This document shows positions 1 to 10,532 of a stretch of 64,000 nt of DNA, one piece after another (the stretch's first letter is position 1; every line of letters starts with the position of its first letter). Source of the DNA: Actinobacteria bacterium OV320 (GTDB taxonomy: Bacteria > Actinomycetota > Actinomycetes > Streptomycetales > Streptomycetaceae); the NCBI GenBank assembly GCA_001298545.1, contig LJCX01000019.1, forward strand, positions 248,001 through 312,000, in the 5' to 3' direction. Below the pieces are notes generated by a model. It worked only from the letters and a program-made list of their open reading frames with translations, did no database searches and was not told the DNA's origin. Position numbers and translations under genes: made by a program.

Positions 1-2
1 CC

Positions 3-272
3 TGTACCGGGCTTTCCCCGCGGGTCGTCTTCTCCAAGAAGGCCAAGGTCGCCGCCCCCGCGCTCCGGGCCTGCTCCGGCTGTCGCGTGCGGCGGGCCTG
101 CGAGGAGGCGGTGGCGCCGGCCGACAACTGGTTCGACGGCGTCTGCGGCGGCCGTCTCTGGCGCTCCGGCCGCCCGGTCCCCGTACCCGCGCATCTCCTC
201 CCGCCGGCACCGGCACCGGCCCCGGCCGTCGGCCTCGCCCACCTCCCGGCCCAGGGGGGCACCCGTGGCTGA
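3..272 (+). CDS. WhiB-like protein, C-terminal fragment (5' end outside window)
   Basis: The frame is open from the left edge to a TGA at 270-272, so only the C-terminal part is visible. It shows a C-x2-C-x5-C cluster (ACSGCRVRRACEE) followed by a GVCGG turn. This resembles the iron-sulfur cysteines and the GVWGG motif of WhiB-like (Wbl) regulators, although the first Gly-Trp position is Cys here. The tail is rich in Pro and Ala and unlike the basic end of classical Wbl proteins. It overlaps the next gene by 8 nt, so the two are probably co-transcribed. A small zinc-binding protein is the alternative. Confidence 0.5.
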   Translation, partial: CTGLSPRVVFSKKAKVAAPALRACSGCRVRRACEEAVAPADNWFDGVCGGRLWRSGRPVPVPAHLLPPAPAPAPAVGLAHLPAQGGTRG

Positions 273-927
273 CGGCTGCCAGGACCGCCCCACCACCCAG
301 GCCGCCCTCTGGATCGGCACCCTTCTCCAGCAGTTCCCCGAGCTGTCCACGGAACTGGTCCCCGGCCGCACGACCCCCGCCCACCGCCCCGCCGCGTCGC
401 GGCCTCCCGCCGATCTCGGCGCCCGCCTGCGCGAGGAGCGCGAGGAACAGCTGCTGCTCCGGCAGCGGCACGGTCTCGTGGCGCCCGGTCACGGCGCGGC
501 CCCGCTCCGCCTGCATGTCTCCGACGCCATCCGTGACATCACCGACGGCGTGCTGGAACTGGAGGAGGCGGTACGCGACCGGCTCGGACTGCCCCGTCCG
601 CGCCGCGCCTCCGTGCCCGAGCGGCTGCGCCGGATCGCGTCCCTCCTCGACCGCGTGGCCGCCGACACCGTCCTGGCCGCGCATGTGCGCGACGAGACCC
701 GCCGGATGGCCCGCCGCTGCGCCCGCGCGCTGGGCGACACCGAGACCGTCGTCCGGGTCGCCGGCCGCTGCCCCTGGTGCGAATCCGTCTCCCTGCGCGC
801 GTTCCCCGACCGCGAGGCCGTCCTGTGCGTCAATCCGGCCTGCCGCTGCCCGGAACCGGACTGCGGCTGCCACGACGACCCGGCCTACCGGCACACCTGG
901 GACGAGGGGGAGTGGGCGCGCGCATGA
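265..927 (+). CDS. hypothetical protein with Cys-rich C-terminus
   Basis: 220 residues from a GTG start that overlaps the end of the upstream gene. I do not recognise a named family. The middle (about 75-160) is Arg/Leu-rich and probably helical. The C-terminal 55 residues carry two CxxC-like groups: CPWC near 170, then a dense CVNPACRCPEPDCGCH stretch. This suggests a zinc ribbon. The genes before and after look like small DNA-binding proteins, and this kind of trio occurs in actinobacterial prophage-like or integrative regions. The gene overlaps the next one by an ATGA junction. Function unknown. Confidence 0.6.
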   Translation: MADGCQDRPTTQAALWIGTLLQQFPELSTELVPGRTTPAHRPAASRPPADLGARLREEREEQLLLRQRHGLVAPGHGAAPLRLHVSDAIRDITDGVLELEEAVRDRLGLPRPRRASVPERLRRIASLLDRVAADTVLAAHVRDETRRMARRCARALGDTETVVRVAGRCPWCESVSLRAFPDREAVLCVNPACRCPEPDCGCHDDPAYRHTWDEGEWARA

Positions 928-1160
928 GCACCGCCGACCGACGCACCCCCGACCGACGCACCCCCGACCGGCACACCGCCGGGCGACCGACCCTGATTCC
1001 CGGCCCTCTCGCGGCCCAGGAGGTCGGTGTGGCCCCCGCCACCATTCGTAAGTGGGTCCAGCTGGGGCATCTCGAACCGGCCGGCAAGGCGGGGCGGGCC
1101 CAGCTCTTCCGGCTGGAGGACGTGTTCGCCGCCGAACGCGCCACCCGTCGGGCCCGGTGA
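924..1160 (+). CDS. small helix-turn-helix DNA-binding protein (MerR/excisionase-like)
   Basis: 78 residues. The ATG at 924 overlaps the stop of the upstream gene (ATGA). After a repetitive N-terminus (a DRRTP motif repeated), residues 30-75 read as a winged-helix domain of the MerR/excisionase type: GPLAAQEVGVAPATIRKWVQ is the helix-turn-helix and LFRLEDVFAAE matches the usual end of such domains. The likely role is sequence-specific DNA binding; whether it is a regulator or an excisionase cannot be told. Position and overlap suggest one transcript with the two genes before it. Confidence 0.6.
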   Translation: MSTADRRTPDRRTPDRHTAGRPTLIPGPLAAQEVGVAPATIRKWVQLGHLEPAGKAGRAQLFRLEDVFAAERATRRAR

Positions 1161-1238
1161 CCTCCGGTCCCTTCACCACACCGGATCACCGCACCGGATC
1201 ACCGCATCGGATCGCTGTGCCGGACCACCGCACCGGGG

Positions 1239-2516
1239 CTACGGAATGCCCAACTCGAAGATCACGTAGTGCGCGTACCACCCCGACGCGAGAGCCGCCG
1301 TCCCGAAGAACACCGCCAGGCTCGGCCACTTCAGCCGGCTCAGTGCCGCCGCCGGGGCCAGCAGCAGCGGGAAGACCGGCAGCAGGTAGCGCCCCGTGTT
1401 GCCGAACATCTGCTGGGTGCCCAGCACGGTGATCACGCTCGCCAGGGTGTACGCGACCAGCACCAGCGGCGGCTTCTTGCGGAGCATCAGCGCGATCAGG
1501 AAGGGCAGCGCCAGCACCAGTTGGACGCCGAGGAGGTCGGGGACCGAGAACGCGAACAGGTAGTTGTGGCGACCGATCGCCGTGTTGCCCAGCACGTCGA
1601 GGGTGTAGGAGCCGAAGTCGAAGTAGTGCGCCCAGCCCTCGCGCTGGAGCGTGAAGTACGCCGTGAGGTCGCCCATGCTGAGGCCGACCCAGGTGACGTA
1701 GGTGAGCAGGCCGAGCGGCGCGGCGAACATCGCGTACAGGGGTCCCGAGATCCCGTGCTCGCGCCTGCTCTCCCGCCGGGCCAGGGCGACGATCGCGGCC
1801 AGTCCGACCGCGCCGATGAGCGCGGCGGAGGTCGGCCGGTTGAGCCCGGCCACGAAGGCGAGCAGCCCCGCCGCGACCCACCGCCGCTTCATCACGCAGT
1901 AGCAGCACCAGGCGGCGATGGCGACGAAGAGCGACTCCGAGTAGACCGCCCACTCCACGCCCGCGCCGGGTGCCACCGCCCACAGCCCGGCCGCGATCGT
2001 GCCCGCCCGCACCCCGGCCAGCGTCGAGATCACGGCGTAGATGCCGGCGGCCGCGACGAAGGAGGCGAGCACCGAGACCAGGATCCCGGAGCCGTACAGC
2101 CCCAGCCCGGTGATCTCGGAGACGCCCCGGATCAGGCCCGGGTAGAGCGGGAAGAAGGCGACCGAGTTCTGCTTGACGGTGAACAGCCCGCCCGGGGCGA
2201 GCTGCTCCAGCGGGCGGGGGTCGTACCCTTTCTCGGCGACCTGGAGGTACCACCAGCCGTCCCAGGTGGCGAGGACGTCCCACCAGTGGGCGCCGCCGCC
2301 GAAACGCGGGTTCTTCTTCTGGTATTCGTCGGCCGACTCCAGCAGCCAGGCGAACACGGTCAGGCCCACGAGCTTCGTGACGCCGTAGAGGAGCAGCGGA
2401 GCGAGGTACGGTCGTACACCGTCCGGCAGGGTGAGGCGGCGCAGTCTCGGCGAGCGCTCCACCGGCCCGTCGGGCACGGCGGGGTCCGTCGCCGTGTCGC
2501 TGGAAGCCGTGCTCAT
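1239..2516 (-). CDS. polytopic membrane glycosyltransferase-like protein (GT-C, PIG-V-type)
   Basis: 425 residues with many hydrophobic segments. The early loop WDGWWYLQVAEKGYD matches the conserved WD...Y...GY motif of PIG-V-like GT-C mannosyltransferases, which use polyprenyl-phosphate sugars as donors on the outer face of the membrane. The gene is divergent from a GT2 polyprenyl-phosphate glycosyltransferase at 2657. That is a sensible partner, one enzyme making the lipid-linked sugar and the other using it. The acceptor is unknown; protein or cell-envelope glycan are candidates. The 140-bp gap between the two genes should hold both promoters. Confidence 0.7.
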   Translation of the reverse strand: MSTASSDTATDPAVPDGPVERSPRLRRLTLPDGVRPYLAPLLLYGVTKLVGLTVFAWLLESADEYQKKNPRFGGGAHWWDVLATWDGWWYLQVAEKGYDPRPLEQLAPGGLFTVKQNSVAFFPLYPGLIRGVSEITGLGLYGSGILVSVLASFVAAAGIYAVISTLAGVRAGTIAAGLWAVAPGAGVEWAVYSESLFVAIAAWCCYCVMKRRWVAAGLLAFVAGLNRPTSAALIGAVGLAAIVALARRESRREHGISGPLYAMFAAPLGLLTYVTWVGLSMGDLTAYFTLQREGWAHYFDFGSYTLDVLGNTAIGRHNYLFAFSVPDLLGVQLVLALPFLIALMLRKKPPLVLVAYTLASVITVLGTQQMFGNTGRYLLPVFPLLLAPAAALSRLKWPSLAVFFGTAALASGWYAHYVIFELGIP

Positions 2517-2656
2517 CGCTGGGGTCCCCCCTCGGCCGATCGCCGGACACCAGGGGCGGCACGGTTGTCCGGATGATCGTGAAGTGTGGTCATAAGAGTG
2601 TGGTCATAAGATCGCAACAGAGTCGCACATGTGCGCCACAGGTTGGGGGAGGACGG

Positions 2657-3733
2657 ATGACCGAAGCGCTGAACACCACGGCCACGGCGACCGTCTTGTC
2701 GGTCGTCATACCCATGTACAACGAGGAAGAGGTTCTTCCCGCGCTGGTCAGCCGGTTGCGCCCGGTCCTGGCGGATCTCGGCGTCGGCTACGAGGTGGTC
2801 GCGGTCGACGACGGCAGCACCGACCGCACGGCCGAGCTGCTGGCCGCCTTCCGGCTCGGCTGGCCGGAACTGCGGGTCATCGGCCTGCGCCGCAACTCGG
2901 GCCACCAGGCCGCCCTCACCGCGGGCCTGGACCGGGCACACGGCGCGTACGTCGTCAGTATCGACGCCGACCTCCAGGACCCGCCCGAGAAGATTCCCGA
3001 GATGCTCGCGCTGGCCCGCACCGAGGGCCTCGACATCGTCTACGGCATCCGCGCCGACCGGGCCAGCGACACCGGCTTCAAGCGGTGGACGGCGGGCCTG
3101 TACTACCGGCTCGTCCGCCGGCTCGCCGGGCCGTCGGTGCCGGCCCAGGCCGGTGACTTCCGGCTGCTGAGCCGGGCCGCGGTGGACGCCCTGATGTCCC
3201 TGCCGGACCAGCAGCGGGTCTACCGCCTCCTGGTGCCCTGGCTGGGTTTCCCCAGCGGCGAGGTCCGCTACGAGCGGGCCCCGCGGCCGGCGGGTCAGAG
3301 CAAGTACCCCCTGGGCCGGATGATCCGGCTGGCCGTCGACAGCGTCACGGGCTTCTCGGCGGCGCCCCTGCGCATCGCCACCTGGCTGGGTGGCTTCGCG
3401 TTTCTGGTCTGCCTGGCCCTGATGATCTACACCCTGAGCGCCCACGCCTTCCAGCACACCGTCCCCGGCTGGACGTCCCTCTTCATCGGCGTGCTGTTCA
3501 TCGGCGCGGTCCAGCTGGTCTGCGTGGGCCTGCTGGGCGAGTACGTCGGCCGCATCTACACGGCCGTGCAGAACCGTCCGACGTACTTCATCGGTCACGA
3601 CACGGGGGCGGACGCCGCGAAGGGGCCGTTCCGGGCCGGCGGCGACCCGACCGTGCCGTCCCCGGCTTCGCCTCCGGGAGGTTCCGCGGACCCCGCGGCG
3701 CCGGTATCACAGGGGCTGGGGCGGCGCTCGTAA
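2657..3733 (+). CDS. GT2 polyprenyl-phosphate glycosyltransferase (DPM1/GtrB-like)
   Basis: 358 residues. The ATG at 2657 follows a GGGGAGG ribosome site; a longer frame upstream has no good start. The catalytic GT-A domain has VVIPMYNEEEVLP, VDDGSTD and DADLQDPPE (the DxD metal site). Two hydrophobic segments near 260-320 anchor it as in GtrB and DPM1-like enzymes, which load a sugar onto polyprenyl phosphate on the inner membrane face. A Pro/Gly-rich tail follows. It is divergent from the GT-C-like gene at 1239-2516. Mannose or glucose could be the sugar; the sequence does not decide. Confidence 0.8.
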   Translation: MTEALNTTATATVLSVVIPMYNEEEVLPALVSRLRPVLADLGVGYEVVAVDDGSTDRTAELLAAFRLGWPELRVIGLRRNSGHQAALTAGLDRAHGAYVVSIDADLQDPPEKIPEMLALARTEGLDIVYGIRADRASDTGFKRWTAGLYYRLVRRLAGPSVPAQAGDFRLLSRAAVDALMSLPDQQRVYRLLVPWLGFPSGEVRYERAPRPAGQSKYPLGRMIRLAVDSVTGFSAAPLRIATWLGGFAFLVCLALMIYTLSAHAFQHTVPGWTSLFIGVLFIGAVQLVCVGLLGEYVGRIYTAVQNRPTYFIGHDTGADAAKGPFRAGGDPTVPSPASPPGGSADPAAPVSQGLGRRS

Positions 3734-3765
3734 ACGTCCGGCGTGTCGGGGGCGGGGTTTCTGTT

Positions 3766-3794
3766 TTGACCGGAGTGAATGCGCTAGGTACGCT
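3766..3794 (+). promoter_or_regulatory. promoter of the str operon (rpsL)
   Basis: TTGACC at 3766-3771 and TACGCT at 3789-3794 are separated by 17 bp, a near-ideal match to the principal sigma factor (HrdB) consensus. It lies about 200 nt upstream of rpsL and downstream of the stop of the GT2 gene, so it should drive rpsL-rpsG-fusA, with a leader of roughly 190 nt. Confidence 0.65.
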
Positions 3795-3915
3795 CAGACC
3801 TTGTGCCTGGGGTGTGCCCTGGCCCTCGTGCGTGTCTTCAACCGCACACGGGGCCTAGCTAGCGGCCACCGTGATCTGCGCCTCTTCCTGCCTCGCGGCG
3901 GAAGTCCGCCGGATC

Positions 3916-3943
3916 CGACACACCCGACCGCGTGGGTCGGCGA
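3916..3943 (+). promoter_or_regulatory. leader hairpin shared with the S10 operon
   Basis: The rpsL leader contains CCGACC, a GCGTG loop and GGTCGG, a 6-bp stem, inside a 25-nt block starting CGACACAC. The same block occurs without mismatch in the rpsJ leader at about 10533-10557. Two ribosomal operons sharing an untranslated structured block suggests common post-transcriptional control or a shared transcript-start element. Confidence 0.5.
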
Positions 3944-3990
3944 AGTTCCAGGTTAGCTTCACCATTCGGCACACAGAAACCGGAGAAGTA

Positions 3991-4362
3991 GTGCCTACGA
4001 TCCAGCAGCTGGTCCGGAAGGGCCGGCAGGACAAGGTCGAGAAGAACAAGACGCCCGCACTCGAGGGTTCGCCCCAGCGTCGCGGCGTCTGCACGCGTGT
4101 GTTCACGACCACCCCGAAGAAGCCGAACTCGGCCCTGCGTAAGGTCGCGCGTGTGCGTCTGACCAGCGGTATCGAGGTCACTGCTTACATTCCGGGTGAG
4201 GGACACAACCTGCAGGAGCACTCCATCGTGCTCGTGCGTGGTGGCCGTGTGAAGGACCTGCCCGGTGTTCGCTACAAGATCATCCGCGGTTCGCTTGACA
4301 CCCAGGGTGTCAAGAACCGCAAGCAGGCCCGCAGCCGCTACGGCGCCAAGAAGGAGAAGTAA
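3991..4362 (+). CDS. rpsL: 30S ribosomal protein S12
   Basis: 123 residues, full length. The GTG start at 3991 follows GGAGAAG and gives the standard N-terminus [11 protein letters not shown]. It is a decoding-centre protein. Lys43 (in TTPKKPNSA) and Lys88 (in GGRVKDLPG), the two sites where streptomycin-resistance changes occur, are both wild type, and the conserved Asp89 that can be methylthiolated is present. It is the first gene of the str operon, 3 nt ahead of rpsG. rpoB and rpoC, usually a few genes upstream in Streptomyces, are not in the preceding 3.7 kb. Confidence 0.98.
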   Translation: MPTIQQLVRKGRQDKVEKNKTPALEGSPQRRGVCTRVFTTTPKKPNSALRKVARVRLTSGIEVTAYIPGEGHNLQEHSIVLVRGGRVKDLPGVRYKIIRGSLDTQGVKNRKQARSRYGAKKEK

Positions 4363-4365
4363 ACA

Positions 4366-4836
4366 ATGCCTCGTAAGGGCCCTGCCCCGAAGCGCCCGGT
4401 CATCATCGACCCGGTCTACGGTTCTCCTCTTGTCACGTCGCTCATCAACAAGGTGCTGCTGAACGGCAAGCGCTCCACCGCCGAGCGCATCGTCTACGGC
4501 GCCATGGAGGGCCTGCGCGAGAAGACCGGCAACGACCCGGTCATCACGCTGAAGCGCGCTCTCGAGAACATCAAGCCGACCATCGAGGTCAAGTCCCGCC
4601 GTGTCGGTGGCGCGACCTACCAGGTCCCGATCGAGGTCAAGCCGGGTCGCGCGAGCACCCTGGCGCTGCGCTGGCTCGTCGGTTACTCCCGCGCCCGTCG
4701 CGAGAAGACCATGACCGAGCGCCTCCTCAACGAGCTTCTCGACGCGTCCAACGGCCTCGGCGCCGCTGTGAAGAAGCGCGAGGACACCCACAAGATGGCC
4801 GAGTCCAACAAGGCCTTCGCGCACTACCGCTGGTAG
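4366..4836 (+). CDS. rpsG: 30S ribosomal protein S7
   Basis: 156 residues, the normal length. S7 is a primary assembly protein of the 30S head, binding the 3' domain of 16S rRNA near the exit site. The N-terminus [12 protein letters not shown] and C-terminal [10 protein letters not shown] are typical of actinobacterial S7. It lies 3 nt after rpsL and 39 nt before fusA, so it belongs to the same transcript. In other bacteria S7 is the translational repressor of this operon. Confidence 0.98.
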   Translation: MPRKGPAPKRPVIIDPVYGSPLVTSLINKVLLNGKRSTAERIVYGAMEGLREKTGNDPVITLKRALENIKPTIEVKSRRVGGATYQVPIEVKPGRASTLALRWLVGYSRARREKTMTERLLNELLDASNGLGAAVKKREDTHKMAESNKAFAHYRW

Positions 4837-4875
4837 TCGCTACCCACATCGAGACCGAGAGAAGACGAAAGCCTT

Positions 4876-7002
4876 ATGGCTACCACTTCACTTGACCTGG
4901 CCAAGGTCCGCAACATCGGGATCATGGCCCACATCGACGCGGGCAAGACGACCACCACCGAGCGGATCCTGTTCTACACCGGCGTCTCCTACAAGATCGG
5001 TGAGGTCCACGACGGCGCCGCCACGATGGACTGGATGGAGCAGGAGCAGGAGCGTGGCATCACGATCACCTCTGCTGCCACCACCTGTCACTGGCCGCTT
5101 GCCGATGTCGACCACACCATCAACATCATCGACACCCCGGGCCACGTCGACTTCACCGTCGAGGTGGAGCGTTCGCTGCGCGTGCTCGACGGTGCCGTGA
5201 CGGTGTTCGACGGCGTCGCGGGTGTCGAGCCCCAGTCCGAGACCGTTTGGCGTCAGGCGGACCGCTACGGCGTCCCGCGTATCTGCTTCGTCAACAAGCT
5301 CGACCGGACCGGTGCCGAGTTCCACCGTTGCGTCGACATGATCAGCAGCCGCCTCGGCGCGCAGCCGATCGTCATGCAGCTGCCGATCGGTGCCGAGGCC
5401 GACTTCAAGGGCGTCGTCGACCTGGTCACGATGAAGGCCTTCGTGTGGTCCGCCGAGGCGGAGAAGGGCGAGATGTACGACGTCGTCGACATCCCGGCCA
5501 CCCACACCGAGGCTGCCGAGGAGTACCGCGGCAAGCTCGTCGAGACCGTCGCCGAGAACGACGACGAGATCATGGAGCTGTACCTGGAGGGCCAGGAGCC
5601 TTCCGTGGAGCAGCTGTACGCCGCGATCCGTCGCATCACCATCGCGTCCGGCAAGTCCAACGACACCACGGTCACCCCGGTGTTCTGTGGCACCGCGTTC
5701 AAGAACAAGGGCGTTCAGCCCCTGCTCGACGCGGTCGTGCGCTACCTCCCCTCCCCCCTGGACGTCGAGGCCATCGAGGGCCACGACGTCAAGGACCCGG
5801 AGGAGATCGTCAAGCGCAAGCCGTCCGACGACGAGCCGCTGTCGGCGCTGGCGTTCAAGATCATGAGCGACCCGCACCTCGGCAAGCTCACCTTCGTCCG
5901 GGTCTACTCGGGCCGCCTGGAGTCCGGCACCGCCGTGCTGAACTCCGTCAAGGGCAAGAAGGAGCGCATCGGCAAGATCTACCGCATGCACGCGAACAAG
6001 CGTGAGGAGATCGCGTCGGTCGGCGCCGGCGACATCGTCGCCGTCATGGGTCTGAAGCAGACCACGACCGGCGAGACGCTGTGCGACGACAAGCAGCCCG
6101 TGATCCTGGAGTCCATGGACTTCCCGGCTCCGGTCATCCAGGTCGCCATCGAGCCCAAGTCGAAGGGCGACCAGGAGAAGCTGGGCATCGCGATCCAGCG
6201 CCTGGCCGAAGAGGACCCGTCGTTCCAGGTCCACTCGGACGAGGAGACCGGCCAGACCATCATCGGTGGCATGGGCGAGCTGCACCTCGAGGTGCTGGTC
6301 GACCGTATGCGCCGTGAGTTCAAGGTCGAGGCCAACGTCGGCAAGCCGCAGGTCGCCTACCGCGAGACCATCCGCAAGGCGGTCGACCGGGTCGACTACA
6401 CGCACAAGAAGCAGACTGGCGGTACCGGCCAGTTCGCGAAGGTGCAGATCGCGATCGAGCCGATCGAGGGCGGCGACGCCTCGTACGAGTTCGTGAACAA
6501 GGTGACCGGTGGTCGTATCCCGAAGGAGTACATCCCTTCGGTCGACGCCGGTGCGCAGGAGGCCATGCAGTTCGGCATCCTCGCCGGTTACGAGATGACC
6601 GGTGTGCGCGTGATCCTGCTCGACGGTGGCTACCACGAGGTGGACTCCTCCGAGCTCGCGTTCAAGATCGCCGGTTCGCAGGCCTTCAAGGAGGCCGCGC
6701 GCAAGGCCAGCCCCGTGCTGCTCGAGCCGATGATGGCCGTCGAGGTCACCACGCCCGAGGACTACATGGGTGAGGTCATCGGCGACATCAACTCCCGCCG
6801 TGGTCAGATCCAGGCCATGGAGGAGCGGGCCGGTGCCCGCGTCGTCAAGGGCCTGGTGCCCCTGTCGGAGATGTTCGGCTACGTCGGCGACCTCCGCAGC
6901 AAGACGTCGGGTCGCGCAAGCTACTCGATGCAGTTCGACTCCTACGCCGAGGTTCCGCGGAACGTCGCCGAGGAGATCATCGCGAAGGCCAAGGGCGAGT
7001 AA
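4876..7002 (+). CDS. fusA: elongation factor G
   Basis: 708 residues, full length. This translocase GTPase moves tRNAs and mRNA through the ribosome after peptide transfer and helps recycle ribosomes with RRF. The G1 motif AHIDAGKT (about 18-25), G3 DTPGH and G4 NKLD are intact, and domains II-V follow in normal order with the GMGELHLEV segment of domain III. It is third in the str operon, and a hairpin-bearing 156-nt gap separates it from tuf. Nothing suggests a second-copy FusB-type variant. Confidence 0.98.
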   Translation: MATTSLDLAKVRNIGIMAHIDAGKTTTTERILFYTGVSYKIGEVHDGAATMDWMEQEQERGITITSAATTCHWPLADVDHTINIIDTPGHVDFTVEVERSLRVLDGAVTVFDGVAGVEPQSETVWRQADRYGVPRICFVNKLDRTGAEFHRCVDMISSRLGAQPIVMQLPIGAEADFKGVVDLVTMKAFVWSAEAEKGEMYDVVDIPATHTEAAEEYRGKLVETVAENDDEIMELYLEGQEPSVEQLYAAIRRITIASGKSNDTTVTPVFCGTAFKNKGVQPLLDAVVRYLPSPLDVEAIEGHDVKDPEEIVKRKPSDDEPLSALAFKIMSDPHLGKLTFVRVYSGRLESGTAVLNSVKGKKERIGKIYRMHANKREEIASVGAGDIVAVMGLKQTTTGETLCDDKQPVILESMDFPAPVIQVAIEPKSKGDQEKLGIAIQRLAEEDPSFQVHSDEETGQTIIGGMGELHLEVLVDRMRREFKVEANVGKPQVAYRETIRKAVDRVDYTHKKQTGGTGQFAKVQIAIEPIEGGDASYEFVNKVTGGRIPKEYIPSVDAGAQEAMQFGILAGYEMTGVRVILLDGGYHEVDSSELAFKIAGSQAFKEAARKASPVLLEPMMAVEVTTPEDYMGEVIGDINSRRGQIQAMEERAGARVVKGLVPLSEMFGYVGDLRSKTSGRASYSMQFDSYAEVPRNVAEEIIAKAKGE

Positions 7003-7045
7003 CACACTCGGTTTACACGCCGTAGGCTTGACTCCGGAGCCTCAA

Positions 7046-7079
7046 GGGGCAAACAACCGCATCCCCGGATGTTTGCCCC
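7046..7079 (+). promoter_or_regulatory. hairpin between fusA and tuf
   Basis: GGGGCAAACA at 7046-7055 pairs perfectly with TGTTTGCCCC at 7070-7079 across a 14-nt loop. There is no U-run after it, so it is more likely an RNA processing, stability or partial-attenuation element than a full terminator. It lies 80 nt before tuf. Confidence 0.5.
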
Positions 7080-7158
7080 CTGGACCCGGGCTTTCCAGCA
7101 AAGATCACCTGGCGCCGATGAAGCAAGGCGTTCCAGAACCACTCCCAGGAGGACCCCC

Positions 7159-8352
<1,194 letters not shown>

Positions 8353-8400
8353 TTCTTGCTGATCGACCTGGTAGCTCCAGCCTGAGCTGAGCACCTGAGA

Positions 8401-8433
8401 GGGCCCGTACGACTTCGGTCGTACGGGCCCTTT
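8401..8433 (+). terminator. rho-independent terminator of the str operon
   Basis: A perfect 13-bp stem runs from GGGCCCGTACGAC at 8401-8413 to its complement at 8418-8430, closed by a TTCG tetraloop and followed by TTT. It lies 48 nt after the tuf stop and also separates tuf from the convergent gene that ends at 8459. Confidence 0.9.
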
Positions 8434-8458
8434 CGCATGCTGTTGACGCCTCAGTGGC

Positions 8459-9490
8459 TCAGTTCCGGTCGCCGGCCTTGTCGACGACGACGGTGGCGAG
8501 ACGGGTGGCGGTGCCGAGCACCGTGCCCTTCGCCACGAACGGGCCGCCTGAGGCCTTGCCGCCCACGTAGTAGTCCATTCCGGCCACCCAGCGGACACCC
8601 CGGTAGGCGAAGGTCTCCGGGTCGAGGAGCACCTGCATGCTGTTGCGCTCATAGGCGTAGTCACGGAAGTTGCCGTCGATGCCGATCGCCAGGACCTTCC
8701 GCCCCGCGCCGTCGGTCGCCCTGGCCGGCTCGGTCGCCCCCTCCAGGCCCGTGATGATCCGGTAGATCGTCCGAGCCTTGTCGGCCGGGACGGCAGAGGC
8801 TCCGGAGAGCACCTCGACCACCTCGTCGAAGTCGCGCTGGGCCTGGGTCAGCCGGTACGCGCTGGTGACGCGGGTGGGGACGGACTTCTTGAGGATCGCC
8901 TTCAGGGCGGCGTCGGGGTCGTCGGGCAGGGTGGCCAGCAGGGCGTCCGTTTCCCGGGGCGCGAGCATCTGCCTCGACGACGGGCCGAGGGGGTCCGTCC
9001 GCACCTGCACGTCGGCCGGAGCGGTGTTCCGGTCCGCCAGGGCCGTGGACGTACCGTCGTAGCGGATCCAGTGATACGAGTCGAGCGACGTCTTCGTCTT
9101 CGTGTCGCACGGTCGCTTGCCGCCGGGCCACAGCTGGAGCACGCCGGCCTCGCTGTAGTCGAAGGGACTCATGCCCGCGTCGCAGACCGTGTCCAACCGC
9201 ACCTGGTGGAACACCCACGAGGTCGGCCGGGGGGTCGCCGTCGGAACCGGCTGCGCGGGTGTCCTGTCGTCCTCGTGGAGTGTCAGGGTGGAGAGCAGCG
9301 CCGCCGCCGTCACCGCGGCGACCGCTCCGGCCGCCTTGAGCTTCCATCCGGCCCTTCCGTGCCGGGGTCGCCCCTCGATCCCGTCCAGCAGCCGCCGGTG
9401 GGCCGGGGCGAGCCGGGCACGGTCGGGCAGGGGAGCGTCGGCGCGCAGCTGTCGGACCGCCGTCATCTCGTCCATCGCCGGTTCAGCCAT
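8459..9490 (-). CDS. CU044_5270-family membrane protein paired with an ECF sigma factor
   Basis: 343 residues. A soluble, Arg-rich N-terminus (about 1-50) precedes one membrane helix at about 52-70 ([19 protein letters not shown]) and an extracellular domain of about 270 residues. This layout and sequence match the CU044_5270 family, which is regularly found beside ECF sigma factors in Streptomyces and is assumed to act as anti-sigma factor or sensor. It overlaps the sigma gene by 8 nt, so translation is coupled. The signal sensed is unknown. The membership call is from recognition of the family pattern. Confidence 0.7.
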   Translation of the reverse strand: MAEPAMDEMTAVRQLRADAPLPDRARLAPAHRRLLDGIEGRPRHGRAGWKLKAAGAVAAVTAAALLSTLTLHEDDRTPAQPVPTATPRPTSWVFHQVRLDTVCDAGMSPFDYSEAGVLQLWPGGKRPCDTKTKTSLDSYHWIRYDGTSTALADRNTAPADVQVRTDPLGPSSRQMLAPRETDALLATLPDDPDAALKAILKKSVPTRVTSAYRLTQAQRDFDEVVEVLSGASAVPADKARTIYRIITGLEGATEPARATDGAGRKVLAIGIDGNFRDYAYERNSMQVLLDPETFAYRGVRWVAGMDYYVGGKASGGPFVAKGTVLGTATRLATVVVDKAGDRN

Positions 9491-10088
9491 GGCCGATCAC
9501 CTCCGCGGAGTCGCGTACGAACGTGGGGTCCACATCGCCGAGTGCGAGGCGTACCTTCCTGCGGGCCCGGTTGAGGCGGGAGCGCACCGTGCCCACCGGG
9601 ATGGACAGCGCCTCGGCGACCTCCTGATAGCCGAGGTCGGCCCAGGCGACCAGCAGCAGGACGTCCCGGTCGCCGCGCGAGAGACCGGCCAGCGCGCCCG
9701 CCAGGCGGCCCTGCGCGGCCTGTGCGGTGACCCGGCTGTCGCTGCGGTCGGTCCAGGAGTCGGCCACCGGGTCGCGGCCCGTGCGGGCCAGGGCCCTGAG
9801 CGCCCGCACCTCGGTACGGCGCTGCTTGCCGATCAGGTTGGCGGCGATGCCGTACAGCCAGGGCCGGGCGTCGGCGCGTGAGACGTCGTAGCGCCCCCGT
9901 GCGCGGAACGCGGCCAGGAAGGTCTCGGCGGTGATGTCCTCGGCCGCGTCCTCACCCAGCCGGCGGGCCGCGTACCGGTGGATCACCGCCGCGTGCCGGT
10001 GGTAGAGCTCCCCGAACAACTCGGGGCGGCTGAGCGAGTCGGATATGACGGAGGCGTCCTCGTCATGTCTGCCAGGGGGGCTGTTCAC
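9483..10088 (-). CDS. ECF RNA polymerase sigma factor
   Basis: 201 residues from the GTG at 10088, which has GGAG six bases upstream. A GTG at 10121 would add 11 residues but has no ribosome site. Region 2 (LFGELYHRHAAVIHRYAARRL to RPWLYGIAANL) and region 4 (LLLVAWADLGYQEVAEALSIP then VGTVRSRLNRARRKVR) are both complete. It directs RNA polymerase to a small regulon, probably controlled by the membrane partner it overlaps. The pair sits in the tuf-rpsJ interval, transcribed toward tuf. The regulon cannot be predicted from this window. Confidence 0.9.
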   Translation of the reverse strand: MNSPPGRHDEDASVISDSLSRPELFGELYHRHAAVIHRYAARRLGEDAAEDITAETFLAAFRARGRYDVSRADARPWLYGIAANLIGKQRRTEVRALRALARTGRDPVADSWTDRSDSRVTAQAAQGRLAGALAGLSRGDRDVLLLVAWADLGYQEVAEALSIPVGTVRSRLNRARRKVRLALGDVDPTFVRDSAEVIGHG

Positions 10089-10209
10089 GCGGTCTCCGTG
10101 TCTGCCGTCGGTCGGATGCACCCGTTGTTACCCGCAGCCCTCGAACGGGTTCACGGTGACCGACCTCACGTCCGGGCGCGGAAAGGCCCGTACTCGACCG
10201 GCTCGGCGT

Positions 10210-10237
10210 TTGACCTACGTCACGTCCGGGGTATTGT
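10210..10237 (+). promoter_or_regulatory. candidate promoter of the S10 operon
   Basis: TTGACC at 10210-10215 and TATTGT at 10232-10237 are spaced by 16 bp. The -35 element is identical to that of the rpsL promoter. It reads toward rpsJ and lies outside the sigma-factor gene. The spacing is one short of ideal, so the call is tentative. Confidence 0.4.
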
Positions 10238-10532
10238 CTCCGGCTCGATTGGCGGAGGCAGTGCCCCATATGGCAGACTGTCGGAGTTGCTCGGTCGAGT
10301 GTTGATGTTGCGCGCCTCCCGCCGGGAGGACCGAAAGCGAGTCCCACAGTACTCGTCGCCCTAACTGCCTGTTGGCAGCGCTGGGGCGGACGTACGGGAA
10401 TCTTTCGGGAAGTGTCAATAGAGCGCCGACCAGGCACCCGGTGGACCTTTCGTCCCCGGCTTGCGGTTCCGGAAGGGCCGTGCTTTCCCAGCAGGGATGC
10501 TCGAACAAGGGGCATCTGTGTCGGCGAGAGCG

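Noticed and set aside
4888..7005. Long open frame on the minus strand opposite fusA (about 700 codons)
   Set aside because: It is a shadow of fusA codon bias; its protein is made of Asp, Leu, His and Val runs with no domain, and it has no ribosome site.
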